64,000 nt of DNA from the NCBI RefSeq assembly GCF_030864005.1, contig NZ_CP132976.1, positions 5,704,001 to 5,768,000 on the forward strand, written 5' to 3'. The notes under the pieces are model-generated. The model made no database searches. It had not been told where the DNA came from and worked only from the letters and a program-made list of their open reading frames with translations. This stretch comes from Achromobacter seleniivolatilans (lineage in GTDB: Bacteria > Pseudomonadota > Gammaproteobacteria > Burkholderiales > Burkholderiaceae_B). This document shows, in pieces, positions 52,332-62,508 of the stretch. Both the position numbers and the translations under genes were made by a program. The number at the start of each line of letters is the position of its first letter. Positions within the stretch are counted from its first letter, which is position 1.

Positions 52332-53078
52332 TCAATACATGTGCTGCCCGCCGTTCATGGCCACATTGCTGCCGGTCATGAAGCCCGCCGGCTCGCTGCA
52401 GATAAACGCGACGAGTGCGGCGACTTCCTCGGGTTGACCCAGCCGGCCTAGCGGTATCTGCGGCAATATCTTTTCTCTGATGACCTCCTCCGGTACGGCC
52501 TGGACCATGCTTGTGTCCAGATAGCCGGGCGACACGGTGTTGACCGTGACGCCCTTGCTGGCCAGTTCCAGTGCCAATGATTTCGTGAAGCCGTGTATGC
52601 CCGCCTTTGACGCGGCGTAGTTGGTTTGTCCGAATGCGCCCTTGCTGCCATTGACGGACGAGATATTCACGATGCGGCCCCATCCGCGGTCCGCCATGGC
52701 GCCGCATAAAGGCTGCGTCATGTTGAACATCGAATCCAGGTTGCTGTGCATGACCTCGGCCCAGTTTTCGAAGCTCATCTTGCGCAAGCGGGCATCCCGG
52801 GTGATGCCCGCGTTGTTGATCAGGATGTCGATCTGCCGCCCATCATGTTCCAGCCGCGTCATCAGCGCCTGGCACGAGGCATAGTCGGCCACGTCCACCT
52901 TGTACATCGCAAAGTGGTATCCCTTTGCTGCCTGCTCTTCGACCCAAGCCCGGGTAGCGCTTTCGCTGGCGTGATAAGTGATGATGACATCGTGGCCGGC
53001 ATCGTGCAGCGCCAGCGCAATAGCGCGTCCCAGGCCGCCGTTGCCCCCGGTCACGAGCGCCGTGCGTTTAGCGTTCAT
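52332..53078 (-). CDS. phaB: Acetoacetyl-CoA reductase (PhaB-type SDR)
   Basis: 248 residues from ATG 53078 (GGAGCG 6 bases upstream). SDR features: TGGNGGLGRAIA cofactor loop, NNAGITRD, ISSVNGSKGAFGQTNY-ASK with catalytic Ser/Tyr/Lys, and the end FMTGSNVAMNGGQHMY. The GQTNYAASKAG and NTVSPGYL blocks are typical of PhaB, which makes (R)-3-hydroxybutyryl-CoA for polyhydroxybutyrate. It overlaps the phasin gene by 11 bp. No PHA synthase lies in the window. Confidence 0.85.
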   Translation of the reverse strand: MNAKRTALVTGGNGGLGRAIALALHDAGHDVIITYHASESATRAWVEEQAAKGYHFAMYKVDVADYASCQALMTRLEHDGRQIDILINNAGITRDARLRKMSFENWAEVMHSNLDSMFNMTQPLCGAMADRGWGRIVNISSVNGSKGAFGQTNYAASKAGIHGFTKSLALELASKGVTVNTVSPGYLDTSMVQAVPEEVIREKILPQIPLGRLGQPEEVAALVAFICSEPAGFMTGSNVAMNGGQHMY

Positions 53079-53535
53079 GGCTCGCTCCCGGTGAACTGGC
53101 GTCACGCATCGCTGCGCAAGCGGCCGCCATCTGGTTCGACATCGCCGACCACATTTGCGTCATCGGGGATGCGCTGATTTCCATGCCTGCGCCGGTCGCA
53201 TGTTTGAACCAGCCGCTCATGGCTTCGCCCAGCCCCGCAGTCAGCGCAGCCTGCTCTTCCAGCGCGGCGTGGGTGATCGCCTGGGTGGCTTCCAGATGGC
53301 ATTGCCATTGTTTGCGCGTGATCTCGCCGAGCGCGGGGGCAATGTCTTGCCAATTGCCGGACTGCTGAAGCGGACCCAGTGTTGGCAGGTATTGGGCCGC
53401 GTTGTCGCTGGCCAGGCGACGGCCTAATTCGACCCAGCGTTGCTGGCTTTCTTGCGCAAGCTGAGCCAGGCGCTGGTAGTAGGCGGCATTGGCGCCGACG
53501 ATGCCTTGAGGCGTAGGGGCAGTAGTCTTCTTCAT
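53068..53535 (-). CDS. Phasin family protein
   Basis: 155 residues; ATG 53535 is preferred to 53538 because of spacing from AAGGA. Helical, Gln/Ala-rich, with the phasin_2-type layout: YYQRLAQLAQESQQRWVELGRR, NWQDIAPALGEITRKQWQC-like helices and EATQAITHAALEEQAAL. Phasins coat polyhydroxyalkanoate granules. It lies 44 bp downstream of the ABC-2 permease gene on the same strand and overlaps phaB, so PHA genes form the tail of the efflux operon. Confidence 0.8.
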   Translation of the reverse strand: MKKTTAPTPQGIVGANAAYYQRLAQLAQESQQRWVELGRRLASDNAAQYLPTLGPLQQSGNWQDIAPALGEITRKQWQCHLEATQAITHAALEEQAALTAGLGEAMSGWFKHATGAGMEISASPMTQMWSAMSNQMAAACAAMRDASSPGASHER

Positions 53536-53579
53536 CATCCGTCCTTTTAAGAGAGTGGTAAGGGGTAACGAATCAGCTC

Positions 53580-54704
53580 CTAAGCCATTTGGCTTAAGGT
53601 CTTGCGAAAACGCGCCAGAGAGAACGCGAATAGGACACTGCCGATCAGCGTCAAAGCTAGAAACGGCTGCCACACGACGCTCAAGCCTGCGCCGCGATAG
53701 AGAATTGCCTGGCCTAGTTCCACGAAGTGCGTGGTGGGAGCGGCCAGCATGATGTTTTGTACGAAATCCGGCATGCTTTCTCGCGGCGTTGTGCCGCCTG
53801 ACAGCATTTGAAGTGGCAGCAGCACTAGTACCAGCAGCATCCCGAACTGCGGCATGCTGCGTGCAAGCGTGGCCATGAAGATACCCATTGAGGTCGTCGC
53901 GAAAAGGTGCAGCGCTACTCCCGCAAGAAATAGCGCCACCGACCCTTCGATCGGCACATGCAACAAGCCACGCACAATGAACGTCAACGATAGCCCAGCT
54001 GACGCCAGTACGACCAGCCCCATAGACCAGACCTTGGCAAGCATGATCTCGGTGGGCGTCACCGGCATGACCAAAAGGTGTTCGATGGTGCCGTGTTCGC
54101 GTTCCCGGATCAGGGCGGCGCCGGTCAGAATGATGGACAGCATCGTGACGTTATTGATGATCTCCATCATGGCGCCGAACCACGCCTGCGTCAGGTTGGG
54201 GTTAAAGCGCATGCGTACCGCCAGATCGACGGGCAGCGCGGCCGGCGTCCGGTAACGGTTGACGAATTCGTTGATCTCATCGGTGATGATCTGCTGAATG
54301 TAGCTGCTGCCGGTGAACGCCTGGCTCATCCGGGTCGCATCCACGTTCAACTGGATTTCTGCCGGTTTTCCCGCCAGCACGTCGCGCTGGAAGTTGGGCG
54401 GGATGTTTACGGAAAAGGTGTAGCGTCCGGCGTCCATGCCCGCGTCCGCTTCTGCCGACGTAATCATTTCGGGTGGCGTGAAATGCGGCGGATAGAACGC
54501 CGAAGTAATGCGCGCTGATAGCGGTGAGGAATCTTCGTCCACCACCGCAATAGGCGCGTTATGCAGCGTCTCCGGCACGGCGGTGGCCGCCGTATAAATC
54601 ATCAGCGTGAACGACACCAGGATCAGAATCAGCATCATCGGATCACGCGCCAGGCTCCACAGCTCTTTCACGCCCAGCCGGAAGATGTTGGCCAGATGTC
54701 TCAT
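53580..54704 (-). CDS. ABC-2 type permease (YhhJ-like)
   Basis: 374 residues. One N-terminal membrane segment (LILILVSFTLMIYTAATAV), a large extracytoplasmic domain (about 45-175), then five C-terminal membrane segments with the conserved REREHGTIEHLLVMPVTPTEIMLAK block of ABC-2 permeases. It begins 1 bp after the RbbA-like gene. E. coli yhhJ is the counterpart in the yhiI-rbbA-yhhJ set. Confidence 0.9.
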   Translation of the reverse strand: MRHLANIFRLGVKELWSLARDPMMLILILVSFTLMIYTAATAVPETLHNAPIAVVDEDSSPLSARITSAFYPPHFTPPEMITSAEADAGMDAGRYTFSVNIPPNFQRDVLAGKPAEIQLNVDATRMSQAFTGSSYIQQIITDEINEFVNRYRTPAALPVDLAVRMRFNPNLTQAWFGAMMEIINNVTMLSIILTGAALIREREHGTIEHLLVMPVTPTEIMLAKVWSMGLVVLASAGLSLTFIVRGLLHVPIEGSVALFLAGVALHLFATTSMGIFMATLARSMPQFGMLLVLVLLPLQMLSGGTTPRESMPDFVQNIMLAAPTTHFVELGQAILYRGAGLSVVWQPFLALTLIGSVLFAFSLARFRKTLSQMA

Positions 54705-54705
54705 G

Positions 54706-57447
54706 TCAGGTCTCCTGTTTCTTCAGCAGGAGCACCGAGGCGCCCAAGATGATCGGAATCGCGGCCAGCAGCGGCCAGAATGAACCTTGCAGGTCAGAGA
54801 AGTTCAGCGCCTTGCTGAACACGCCCCGGCTGATCGTCAGCATGTGTGTAGCGGGATAGATCTGGCCGATCAGGCGTCCCGCACCTTCCAGAGATGACAC
54901 CGGATTCAGCAGCCCCGCGAATTGCACGGCGGGCACCAGCGTGCCGATCATCGTGAAGAACAGCGCCGCGATCTGGCTGCGCGTGAACGTGGATGCAAGT
55001 AAACCGATGGCAGTGGCCACCACGTTGTAAATCAGCGCGGCGGCAAGCAGTGTGAGGAAACTGCCGGTAATGGGCACGCCAAATAGCGTCACGGCAAGCA
55101 ACGTCATCAACAAGAAGTTCAGCATGGCGAGCGCCACATAGGGCGCTTGCTTGCCCAGCAGGAACTCCAGCCGTGTCACGGGCGTGACGTACAGATTGAT
55201 GATCGAACCCAGTTCTTTCTCACGCACGACCGCCAGCGCGGTCAGCATGGCGGGCATCATCAGCAAGAGCAACGGGATCACGGCCGGGACCATGGCGGGC
55301 AGGCTGCGCACGTCAGGGTTGTAGCGAAAGCGCGTTTTAATGCTGACGGCCGACGCGCCGCTTGCGCCAAGTCGTTCGCGGGCTTGCTGCATCAGCCAGC
55401 CTTGATGCATGCCCATCACATAACCGCGGATGGTTTCGGCGCGTTGCGGCATGGCGCCGTCGATCCACACACCGATCTGCACGTTCTTGCCGCGCTGCAC
55501 ATCGCGGGCGAATCCTTGTGGAATCTCTATCGCCAACGACAGTTCGCCACTGCGCATCCGCGCATCCATGTCCTGGTAGCTCGTGATGGGCGGCTGCTCG
55601 ATAAAGTAGCGCGACCCCGACAGGTTCAGGCTGTAGTTATTGCTCAGGCTGGTTTGGTCGCGGTCCATCACGGCATAGCGCAGGTCTTCAACGTCCAGGC
55701 TGATGCCGTAGCCCATCACAAACATCAACAGCAGCGACCCCGCCAGGGCCAGCGTGGCGCGCACCGGATCGCGCCGCAGTTCCAGCGATTCGCGCCACAT
55801 ATAACTCAACGCGCGCTTGATGCTGAATCCGCGGTGCGCCCGCAGAGGCTCGGATTCGGGCTCAGAGGCGGATGGCGTTGCACCGCCCTCGGCTTGCGTG
55901 CCTGCGCCCGCATCGATCAGATAGGCGATAAAGGCGTCTTCCAGCGTCTTCGCGCCACGCATACGAGTGATCTCGTCGGGGGGCGCGCTGACCAGCACTT
56001 TGCCCGCATGCATCAGCGAGATGCGGTCGCAGCGCTGGGCTTCGTTCATGAAATGCGTCGAGATAAAGATCGTGACCTGATCCTGCCGCGCCAACTCGAT
56101 CAGCAGCCGCCAGAAGTTATCCCGCGCGACCGGGTCCACGCCAGACGTCGGTTCGTCCAGTATCAGCAGCTCGGGTTTATGCACCATTGCCACTGCCAGC
56201 GACAAACGCTGCCGCACCCCCATGGGCAGGCTGTCGGGCAGCGAGTCCAGCACGTCTCCCAGATCAAAGCGCGTCACCATTTCGTCTACGCGGGCTGGGA
56301 TGCTGGCCTCGGGCACATGGAACAGGCGCGCGTGCAGCACCAGGTTCTGCCGCACCGTCAGTTCGCCATAGAGCGAGAACGCTTGAGACATATAACCCAC
56401 GCGGCGGCGGGTTTCGATGTTCTTGGGGTCGACTTCCTGACCGAACAGCCACGCTTTGCCTTCGCTGGCGGGCAGCAGTCCCGTCAGCATTTTCATGGTG
56501 GTGGATTTGCCGCAGCCGTTGGACCCCAGGAAACCGAAGATTTCGCCTTTTCGGATACGGAAATTGACATGGTCCACGGCCACAAAATCGCCGAAACGCA
56601 TGGTCAGGTCGCGCGCTTCAATGGCTATTTCGGCCTGGTCGTCTGCCGCAAGCGGCACGATCTCTACCGGTTTGTGGCCCCGGCGTTTCTCTTCGGGCAA
56701 TAGGGCAATGAAGGCGGCTTCAAGCGAGTCCGCGCCGGTGCGTTGTTGCAACTCGGCTGGGGTTCCGGTGGCCAGCACCCTGCCTTCGTCCATGGCAATC
56801 AGCCAGTCAAAACGCTGGGCCTCGTCCATATAGGCCGTCGCTACGATCACGCTCATGCCAGCACGTTCTTGCCGGATGTCGTTGATCAAGTCCCAGAACT
56901 GAGCGCGCGCCAGCGGATCGACGCCGGTGGTGGGTTCGTCCAGGATCAGCAAGTCGGGGTCGTGAATCAGCGCGCAGCACAAGCCCAGCTTCTGCTTCAT
57001 GCCGCCCGACAGCTTGCCGGCGGGCCGGGAAAGAAACGCCGACATGCCGGTGCTGCGCGTCAGGCTGTCGATGCGGCGGCGGCGCTCGGCCTCATCATGG
57101 CCAAATAGGCGGCCGAAAAATTGCAGGTTCTCTTCTACCGACAGGGTCGGGTACAGATTCTTGCCCAGGCCTTGCGGCATGTAGGCAATGCGCGGGCACA
57201 CGTCGTCGCGGTGCCGGCTGCTGGTCATGTCGCCATCCAATACGTCGACCACGCCTTCCTGCACAGCGCGCGATCCCGCTATCAATGCGAGCAGGCTGGA
57301 CTTGCCTACGCCGTCCGGGCCAATCAAGCCCACCATGCGGCCTGCGGGAATATCCAGCGTAATGTCGTCCAGCGCCACGGTCTTGCCATAGCGCAGGCTG
57401 ACACCGGCCAGCTTCACGACGGGGGCAACAGCGGCGGGCGTGTCCAT
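54706..57447 (-). CDS. ABC transporter with two ATPase domains fused to an ABC-2 permease (RbbA-like)
   Basis: 913 residues: first ATPase (about 10-240; [34 protein letters not shown]), second ATPase (about 275-510; [34 protein letters not shown]), then an ABC-2 membrane domain (about 545-913) with a large loop and the [18 protein letters not shown] block. The domain order matches RbbA/YhiH. It shares one base with the HlyD stop upstream. It likely drives export together with the adaptor and outer membrane factor. Confidence 0.93.
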   Translation of the reverse strand: MDTPAAVAPVVKLAGVSLRYGKTVALDDITLDIPAGRMVGLIGPDGVGKSSLLALIAGSRAVQEGVVDVLDGDMTSSRHRDDVCPRIAYMPQGLGKNLYPTLSVEENLQFFGRLFGHDEAERRRRIDSLTRSTGMSAFLSRPAGKLSGGMKQKLGLCCALIHDPDLLILDEPTTGVDPLARAQFWDLINDIRQERAGMSVIVATAYMDEAQRFDWLIAMDEGRVLATGTPAELQQRTGADSLEAAFIALLPEEKRRGHKPVEIVPLAADDQAEIAIEARDLTMRFGDFVAVDHVNFRIRKGEIFGFLGSNGCGKSTTMKMLTGLLPASEGKAWLFGQEVDPKNIETRRRVGYMSQAFSLYGELTVRQNLVLHARLFHVPEASIPARVDEMVTRFDLGDVLDSLPDSLPMGVRQRLSLAVAMVHKPELLILDEPTSGVDPVARDNFWRLLIELARQDQVTIFISTHFMNEAQRCDRISLMHAGKVLVSAPPDEITRMRGAKTLEDAFIAYLIDAGAGTQAEGGATPSASEPESEPLRAHRGFSIKRALSYMWRESLELRRDPVRATLALAGSLLLMFVMGYGISLDVEDLRYAVMDRDQTSLSNNYSLNLSGSRYFIEQPPITSYQDMDARMRSGELSLAIEIPQGFARDVQRGKNVQIGVWIDGAMPQRAETIRGYVMGMHQGWLMQQARERLGASGASAVSIKTRFRYNPDVRSLPAMVPAVIPLLLLMMPAMLTALAVVREKELGSIINLYVTPVTRLEFLLGKQAPYVALAMLNFLLMTLLAVTLFGVPITGSFLTLLAAALIYNVVATAIGLLASTFTRSQIAALFFTMIGTLVPAVQFAGLLNPVSSLEGAGRLIGQIYPATHMLTISRGVFSKALNFSDLQGSFWPLLAAIPIILGASVLLLKKQET

Positions 57448-58514
57448 CAGGGCACCCGGACTTCAAGATTTGCGGGCCATTTCGCATCGGCATCCAGCTT
57501 CAGCCAGGCCACGCCGGGCAACCCAGTCTTTACCTGCTGTAGATGCTGTTGCAGTAGTTGCGGGCTGATCTGGGCCTTGACGCGGAACATGAGCTTTTGG
57601 CGTTCGCTGGCGGTTTCCACCGTCTTGGGCGTGAATTGCGCCGTACTCGCTACGAACGACACCTTGGCCGGAATCACGTACTGCGGCGCAGCGTCCAGGA
57701 TGATGCGTACGTCCTGGCCCAGCGCGACTTTTCCTGCGGCCTGCTCGGGCAGAAAGAACGTCATGTAGACATCGGCCAGATCTACCATGTTCAGTACTTT
57801 TCCGCCGGCGCCCAGCACCTCGCCGGGTTGCGCCACGCGGTACTGCACACGGCCGTCGCGCGGTGCGCGCAGTTCGCTGTCGGTAATGTCGGCGTCGATA
57901 CGGGCAATGGTGGCCAGCGCGGCGGTCACGGCTGACTGCGCACCCACCTGCGCGGCGCGGGCAGCATCGATGGCGGCGCCCGCCGCGGTCACTTGCGCAC
58001 GCGCGGCATTCACGGCGGCTTGCGCACTGCGCACACGGGCGCGGTCGTCGTCCAGTTCTTGAATGGACGACGCGCCCTCTTTGGACAGCGTTTCAGAACG
58101 GGCCAGCCGCCTGCGCGCGGCATCCAGTTCGCTTTCACGCTGAACGACGACGGCTTCGGCGGCGAGTTTGTCGCTTTGGCGTTGCGCGACCTGCGCTGCG
58201 GCGCTGGCCGCGCTGTTGATCGCCTGCTGGTGCTGGGCGCGAGCTTCTTCCCGCTGTGCGTTCAAGGTGTCGATCTGCATGCGCGCCAGCGGCTGTCCTG
58301 CGGCAACGAAGTCGCCTTCGGTGACCAATACGTCTTGCACGCGGCCGGCCAGCTTGGTCGCCACATCGATCTCGGTGGCTTCGATACGGCCGTTTCCGCT
58401 AATGAATCCATCGCCGGGCCCGGTGTCGGCCAGCAGGCGCCAACCGGCGTAGCCAGCGGCGGCGACGGCCAGAACGAGCAGCAGGGGAATCAGTTTTCGA
58501 GTGGGCAGACGCAT
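57447..58514 (-). CDS. HlyD-family membrane fusion protein (YhiI-like)
   Basis: 355 residues. N-terminal membrane anchor ([21 protein letters not shown]), barrel-sandwich part with [18 protein letters not shown], a long coiled-coil hairpin (about 75-215; heptad-like Ala/Gln/Glu/Arg), and [20 protein letters not shown]. It links the inner-membrane ABC part to the outer membrane factor. Ribosome site AGGA upstream of ATG 58514. Confidence 0.92.
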   Translation of the reverse strand: MRLPTRKLIPLLLVLAVAAAGYAGWRLLADTGPGDGFISGNGRIEATEIDVATKLAGRVQDVLVTEGDFVAAGQPLARMQIDTLNAQREEARAQHQQAINSAASAAAQVAQRQSDKLAAEAVVVQRESELDAARRRLARSETLSKEGASSIQELDDDRARVRSAQAAVNAARAQVTAAGAAIDAARAAQVGAQSAVTAALATIARIDADITDSELRAPRDGRVQYRVAQPGEVLGAGGKVLNMVDLADVYMTFFLPEQAAGKVALGQDVRIILDAAPQYVIPAKVSFVASTAQFTPKTVETASERQKLMFRVKAQISPQLLQQHLQQVKTGLPGVAWLKLDADAKWPANLEVRVP

Positions 58515-58531
58515 GATGGCGAATCCTTGAT

Positions 58532-59998
58532 TTATTGGGGGCTGGCTGCCGGTTTGGCGCTGGCAGAAGCGGGCGCGGACGCTTGCGTGCCTCCGCCCAA
58601 CGCTGCGTACAGGCCAACGCGGCTGGACAGCAGGGCACGGCGCGTTTGCACCAGTTTCTGTTGCGCGGTCAGCAGATCGCGCTGCGCATCCAACACTTCC
58701 AGGTAGGGCGATGCACCATGGTCGTAGCGCAGTTGAGCCAGGCGGGCACGCTCGCTTTGCGCATCTACCGTGGCCCGCAACACCTCGACCTGCTCCGCCA
58801 GCCAGCGGCGGGCAGAGAGGGCGTCAGACACATCCTTGAATGCGGTCTGAATCGTTTTTTCGTAGGCCGAGACGGCTTGGTCGCGCCGCACTTCAGCCAG
58901 ATCCAGCGTGGATTGGCGCCGGCCCGCGTCAAAGATCGGCAGACTGATGCTGGGCGCAAAGTTCCAGGCCCGGCTGCCGCCTGCGAACAGGCCATCGAGC
59001 TCGGCGCTGGCGGTGCCGAAAGCGCCGGTCAGGGTGATGCTGGGCAGGAAGGCTGCGCGGGCCGCGCCGATATTGGCGTTGGACGCTTGCAGCTGATGTT
59101 CGGCCGCCACGATGTCGGGACGGTTGAGCAGCAGGTCCGATGGCAGCCCTGCCGGCAGTTCACGCATGATCGCGTTGTCATCCAGCCGTTCTTGTTTTTC
59201 GGGCAGGACGAGCGGGGCGCCGATCAGCAGCTCCAGCGCATGCGCCTGCGCGGCACGGCTTTGTTCCAGATCCGCGCCAAGCGCCCGGGCCTGCTGCCAC
59301 AAGGTTTCCACCTGAGTCAGGTCCAGCTTGGAAATTGCGCCCACCTCGTAGCGGCGGCGGAATATGCGTAGCGATTCCGCACGCGACGCGATGGTCTGGC
59401 GCGTCAGCTCCAGCCGCTCGTCCAGTTCGCGCAGCGATAGATAGCTATCGGCGACCTGTGCAATAAGGCTCAAGGTGGCGGCTTGCGCGGCGGCATCGGA
59501 CGCCAGATAGTTTTGCAAGGCGGCGTCCTTCAGGCTGCGAACGCGGCCCCAGAAGTCCAGCTCCCAGGAAGCCATGCCAATGCCGACCTGATACTGGCTG
59601 CTGACCTGCGGCTGCCCCGTCAAATTCAAGTCGCCCGGCACGCGGGCCCGTGAGCCATCAGCCTGCACGCCAATCGTCGGAAACTGGTCCGCGCGCTGAA
59701 TACCGTACAGGGCGCGGGCTTCTTCCACACGCAGCAGCGCGGTACGAAGATCGCGGTTGTTGTCCAGTGCCGTGGCGATCAGCCCTTGCAGCGTGGCATC
59801 CGGAAAATAGGTTTGCCAGCTGATCTGGGCTGCTGCCGGCGCATCCGCTGAGGTAGCTCCGGGAAAGGCCGCTGGCACGGGCAGGTCGGGGCGCTGGTAG
59901 GTTGGCGCCATGGACACGCAGCCTGCCGCTAGCAGCAGGCTCAGGGCTGCAGGCGCAAAGCGCGCAGCAATCTTGGCTCGATTCGGACGGCAAGTCAT
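58532..59998 (-). CDS. Outer membrane efflux lipoprotein (NodT/TolC family)
   Basis: 488 residues. Lipoprotein signal with LAAGC box (about residues 23-27), then [11 protein letters not shown], the usual start of NodT-type factors, and two TolC-like halves of paired helices ([45 protein letters not shown] split over the repeat). AGGAG lies 8 bases before the ATG. It is the first gene of the six-gene efflux/PHA unit and is divergent from the TetR gene. Confidence 0.93.
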   Translation of the reverse strand: MTCRPNRAKIAARFAPAALSLLLAAGCVSMAPTYQRPDLPVPAAFPGATSADAPAAAQISWQTYFPDATLQGLIATALDNNRDLRTALLRVEEARALYGIQRADQFPTIGVQADGSRARVPGDLNLTGQPQVSSQYQVGIGMASWELDFWGRVRSLKDAALQNYLASDAAAQAATLSLIAQVADSYLSLRELDERLELTRQTIASRAESLRIFRRRYEVGAISKLDLTQVETLWQQARALGADLEQSRAAQAHALELLIGAPLVLPEKQERLDDNAIMRELPAGLPSDLLLNRPDIVAAEHQLQASNANIGAARAAFLPSITLTGAFGTASAELDGLFAGGSRAWNFAPSISLPIFDAGRRQSTLDLAEVRRDQAVSAYEKTIQTAFKDVSDALSARRWLAEQVEVLRATVDAQSERARLAQLRYDHGASPYLEVLDAQRDLLTAQQKLVQTRRALLSSRVGLYAALGGGTQASAPASASAKPAASPQ

Positions 59999-60144
59999 GC
60001 AACGTTCTCCTGCGCGAGGGGTGTCGGGTGCGTCCGGTTGCGGACAGGCTTGTGGCCCGGCGCCCGGACGGACCCGAACCCCGGGTCATGTAAATATTGT
60101 GCCCACCTGTCCCCTTCAAATCCTTGATCGCGATCAAATTAGCG

Positions 60145-60158
60145 ACTGACTAGTCGGT
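60145..60158. promoter_or_regulatory. TetR-type operator upstream of the efflux unit
   Basis: ACTGACTAGTCGGT, a 14-bp near-palindrome (ACYGACTAGTCRGT on both strands), 33 bp upstream of the TetR start and in the 192-bp gap to the outer membrane factor gene. ACCGACTAGTC-like sequences are seen at operators of TetR repressors of RND/ABC efflux systems. Binding is inferred. Confidence 0.6.
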
Positions 60159-60190
60159 TTCTAATAAATCCACTTGCAGAGGGAGCAGTA

Positions 60191-60853
60191 ATGAGTGGGC
60201 AACGCCGCCGTCTTCCTCCGGCCGTGCGGGTCGGTCAGATTCTTGACGCCGCATTGCAGGAGTTTTCACATGCGGGCTATGCGGGCGCCAGGATGGATGA
60301 CATTGCGGTGCGGGCAGGCCTGTCCAAAGGAGGGCTATACGCCCATTTCGCCAGCAAGGAAGACGTCTTCGAAGCGTTGTTGGCCCGTCATCTGAGTCCG
60401 TCTCGGCTTGACGTGGAAGCCGTGGTGGATGGCGCAGCATCGCCGCGCCATTTGGCAGATCGCATCGTGAATCATCTGTACGTCAGTCTGGCCAACCCGG
60501 CCATGGTCAGCACCATGCGTCTGCTACTGGCGGAAAGCGGCCGCGTGCCGCATCTGGCGGCACGCTGGCGGCGCGACACAGCAGAGGCGCATCAGGCGGA
60601 TATCGGCCGTCTGCTTGAGCGTGCGCGCACGCGCGGTCTGTGCGGCGAATGTCTGGCGCTGGAGCACCCCTGGCTGCTGCTGGCTCCCATCGTGCATACC
60701 ATCGTCATGTCGGCACTATTGGGGCCCGAAGAGCGTATCAGTCTGCCCGCACGCAAGCGGGCTCACGTGGCGCTCATTCTGAACTTGCTTGCGCCCGACA
60801 GCCGTTCTGCCCGGCCGGACCTTGCCGCACTTAGCGCGGCTCAAGCATCTTGA
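60191..60853 (+). CDS. TetR family transcriptional repressor
   Basis: 220 residues; HTH at about 12-58 (ILDAALQEFSHAGYAGARMDD split, then GLSKGGLYAHFASKEDVF) and a larger C-terminal ligand domain with the FVxxA-like AREL region replaced by VVDGAASPRHLADRIV. GGGAG precedes the ATG. Divergent from the six-gene unit, with a palindrome between, so it is the likely repressor of efflux. Confidence 0.9.
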   Translation: MSGQRRRLPPAVRVGQILDAALQEFSHAGYAGARMDDIAVRAGLSKGGLYAHFASKEDVFEALLARHLSPSRLDVEAVVDGAASPRHLADRIVNHLYVSLANPAMVSTMRLLLAESGRVPHLAARWRRDTAEAHQADIGRLLERARTRGLCGECLALEHPWLLLAPIVHTIVMSALLGPEERISLPARKRAHVALILNLLAPDSRSARPDLAALSAAQAS

Positions 60854-60942
60854 CGCTGCGCCGCCCTTGGTGTTCTATCCAGTCAGACGGCATTGCACAC
60901 ATTAACGACATCTCAAGCGGGGGGCCTTTGCCGACATCGGGA

Positions 60943-62508
60943 ATGACGGTTCGCGTACCGTCTTGGCGGTACCTGCCGGTTGCCCTGGCGCTGATAGTGC
61001 CCATTCTGGTCTGCGTGGGGTGGTCGTGGCTGCATGCCCAGCGAGAACAGCGCGCTGAGGCCGAATCCGCCGCGCGTATTGTCCGCGTTCAGGTTGGGCA
61101 CATCTTTACGCAGGCGTGGTCCGTGCTGGGCCGCGTGACGGAATTGACGCCCAAGCCTTGCGCCGAGGTGTTGCCCACCTTGCAGCGCTGGGGCACGCTG
61201 AATCCCTACTTCCGCGCCCTGATTCTTGCGAACCAGGATCACATTTATTGTTCGTCGGTGGTGGGCCCGGTGGATGTCGCCGTCGGGGACTTCACCCACT
61301 GGCCCCTGGATACTCCGCCTGCAGAATGGATGTTTTCCGTGGCCGGTACGCCATTGGCGCCGGATCGGCCCGCGATCTTGCTGGGCGAACCGGGCAAAGA
61401 CGGTTATAGCGGCGCCGTTGCGGTGGATGGCCGGTACGTGCTGGATTTGCTGAATGCCGTGGCGTCATTGGGCGACTACAAACTTGAGTTGACCGTGGGC
61501 AAGGGTGCGCCCATCCGCAGCGATTCCTGGGGGCAGTCGGGGCAGCAGGCGCAACGGGTGTACGAAGAAGTGACTCGCGTCAACGGCCGGGTGGCGCTGG
61601 CCATCAATGTCATGGCCCCGCCTGAGAGCCTGGTGCGCGCGTGGCAGAAACTGTTGTTGAGTTATCTACCGGTTGCTTTGTTGCTTGGCGCCGGGCTGGC
61701 CTACGGCGCCTACCGTTTGCAGGTCAACCGGCTGTCGTTCAAAGAGCAATTGCGCAGCGCCATGCGCGCTAATGAATTTCAAGTCTATTACCAGCCGGTG
61801 TATGGGCACCTGTCAGGCCAATGCGAAGGGGTCGAAGCGCTGATGCGCTGGAACCGGCCGGGCGTGGGTTTCGTACGTCCGGATATCTTCATCGCTGCGG
61901 CCGAGGCCGAGGAAATGATCATTCCTCTGACTCAGCATTTGCTGAGGCTTATCGAGCGCGACTTACAGACCTGGTCTACGCCACCCGATTTTCATATTGG
62001 CGTGAACATTGCGCCAGAGCACTTGTCCAGCGCCGGTCTGGTTTCCGACATCCAGACCTTCATGGCGAATGTCGCCGCGCGCCATCCGCTGATCGTGCTT
62101 GAAATCACGGAGCGCAGCCTGATCGCCGACAGCGGGCAGGCGCGCCAAAACATCGACGTGTTGCGCGCGCAGGGTGTGCGTGTGGCCATTGATGACTTCG
62201 GCACGGGACATTGTTCGTTGTCGTACCTGCAAAAATTTCCTGTGGATTATCTGAAGATCGACAAGGGATTTGTGCAGGCCATTCAAGACTCGGGCGACGA
62301 GACGCCGGTGCTGGATGTGATCATCACACTGGCGCAACGCTTGAATCTGGCAGTCGTGGCTGAAGGCGTCGAGACGCAGCCCCAGTTCGACTATCTGACG
62401 TCGCGCGGCGTGGCGTTCATCCAGGGGTATCTGTTTGCGCGGCCGATGCCTTCGGCCGAATTCGTGCCGTGGTACGTCAGGCACTCGCCGCCGGGCTCGG
62501 CCAGCTAG
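60943..62508 (+). CDS. CSS-domain EAL phosphodiesterase for c-di-GMP
   Basis: 521 residues from ATG 60943; an open TTG frame from 60850 is possible. First membrane segment (about 10-30), periplasmic CSS domain (about 35-240; QDHIYCSSVVG with the Cys-Ser-Ser motif and a second Cys in KPCAEV), second membrane segment (LLSYLPVALLLGAGLAYGAY) and a cytoplasmic EAL domain (about 275-515). EAL residues are intact: EGVEALMRW, NIAPEHLS, EITER, DDFGTGHCS, KIDKGF and AEGVET. CSS-EAL enzymes are activated when the periplasmic disulfide is reduced. It overlaps the channel gene by 4 bp, tail to tail. Confidence 0.92.
   Translation: MTVRVPSWRYLPVALALIVPILVCVGWSWLHAQREQRAEAESAARIVRVQVGHIFTQAWSVLGRVTELTPKPCAEVLPTLQRWGTLNPYFRALILANQDHIYCSSVVGPVDVAVGDFTHWPLDTPPAEWMFSVAGTPLAPDRPAILLGEPGKDGYSGAVAVDGRYVLDLLNAVASLGDYKLELTVGKGAPIRSDSWGQSGQQAQRVYEEVTRVNGRVALAINVMAPPESLVRAWQKLLLSYLPVALLLGAGLAYGAYRLQVNRLSFKEQLRSAMRANEFQVYYQPVYGHLSGQCEGVEALMRWNRPGVGFVRPDIFIAAAEAEEMIIPLTQHLLRLIERDLQTWSTPPDFHIGVNIAPEHLSSAGLVSDIQTFMANVAARHPLIVLEITERSLIADSGQARQNIDVLRAQGVRVAIDDFGTGHCSLSYLQKFPVDYLKIDKGFVQAIQDSGDETPVLDVIITLAQRLNLAVVAEGVETQPQFDYLTSRGVAFIQGYLFARPMPSAEFVPWYVRHSPPGSAS

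Noticed and set aside
55147..56703. 518-codon open frame on the plus strand
   Set aside because: Antisense to the RbbA-like gene; its His/Gln-rich composition is that of a shadow of conserved ATPase coding sequence.
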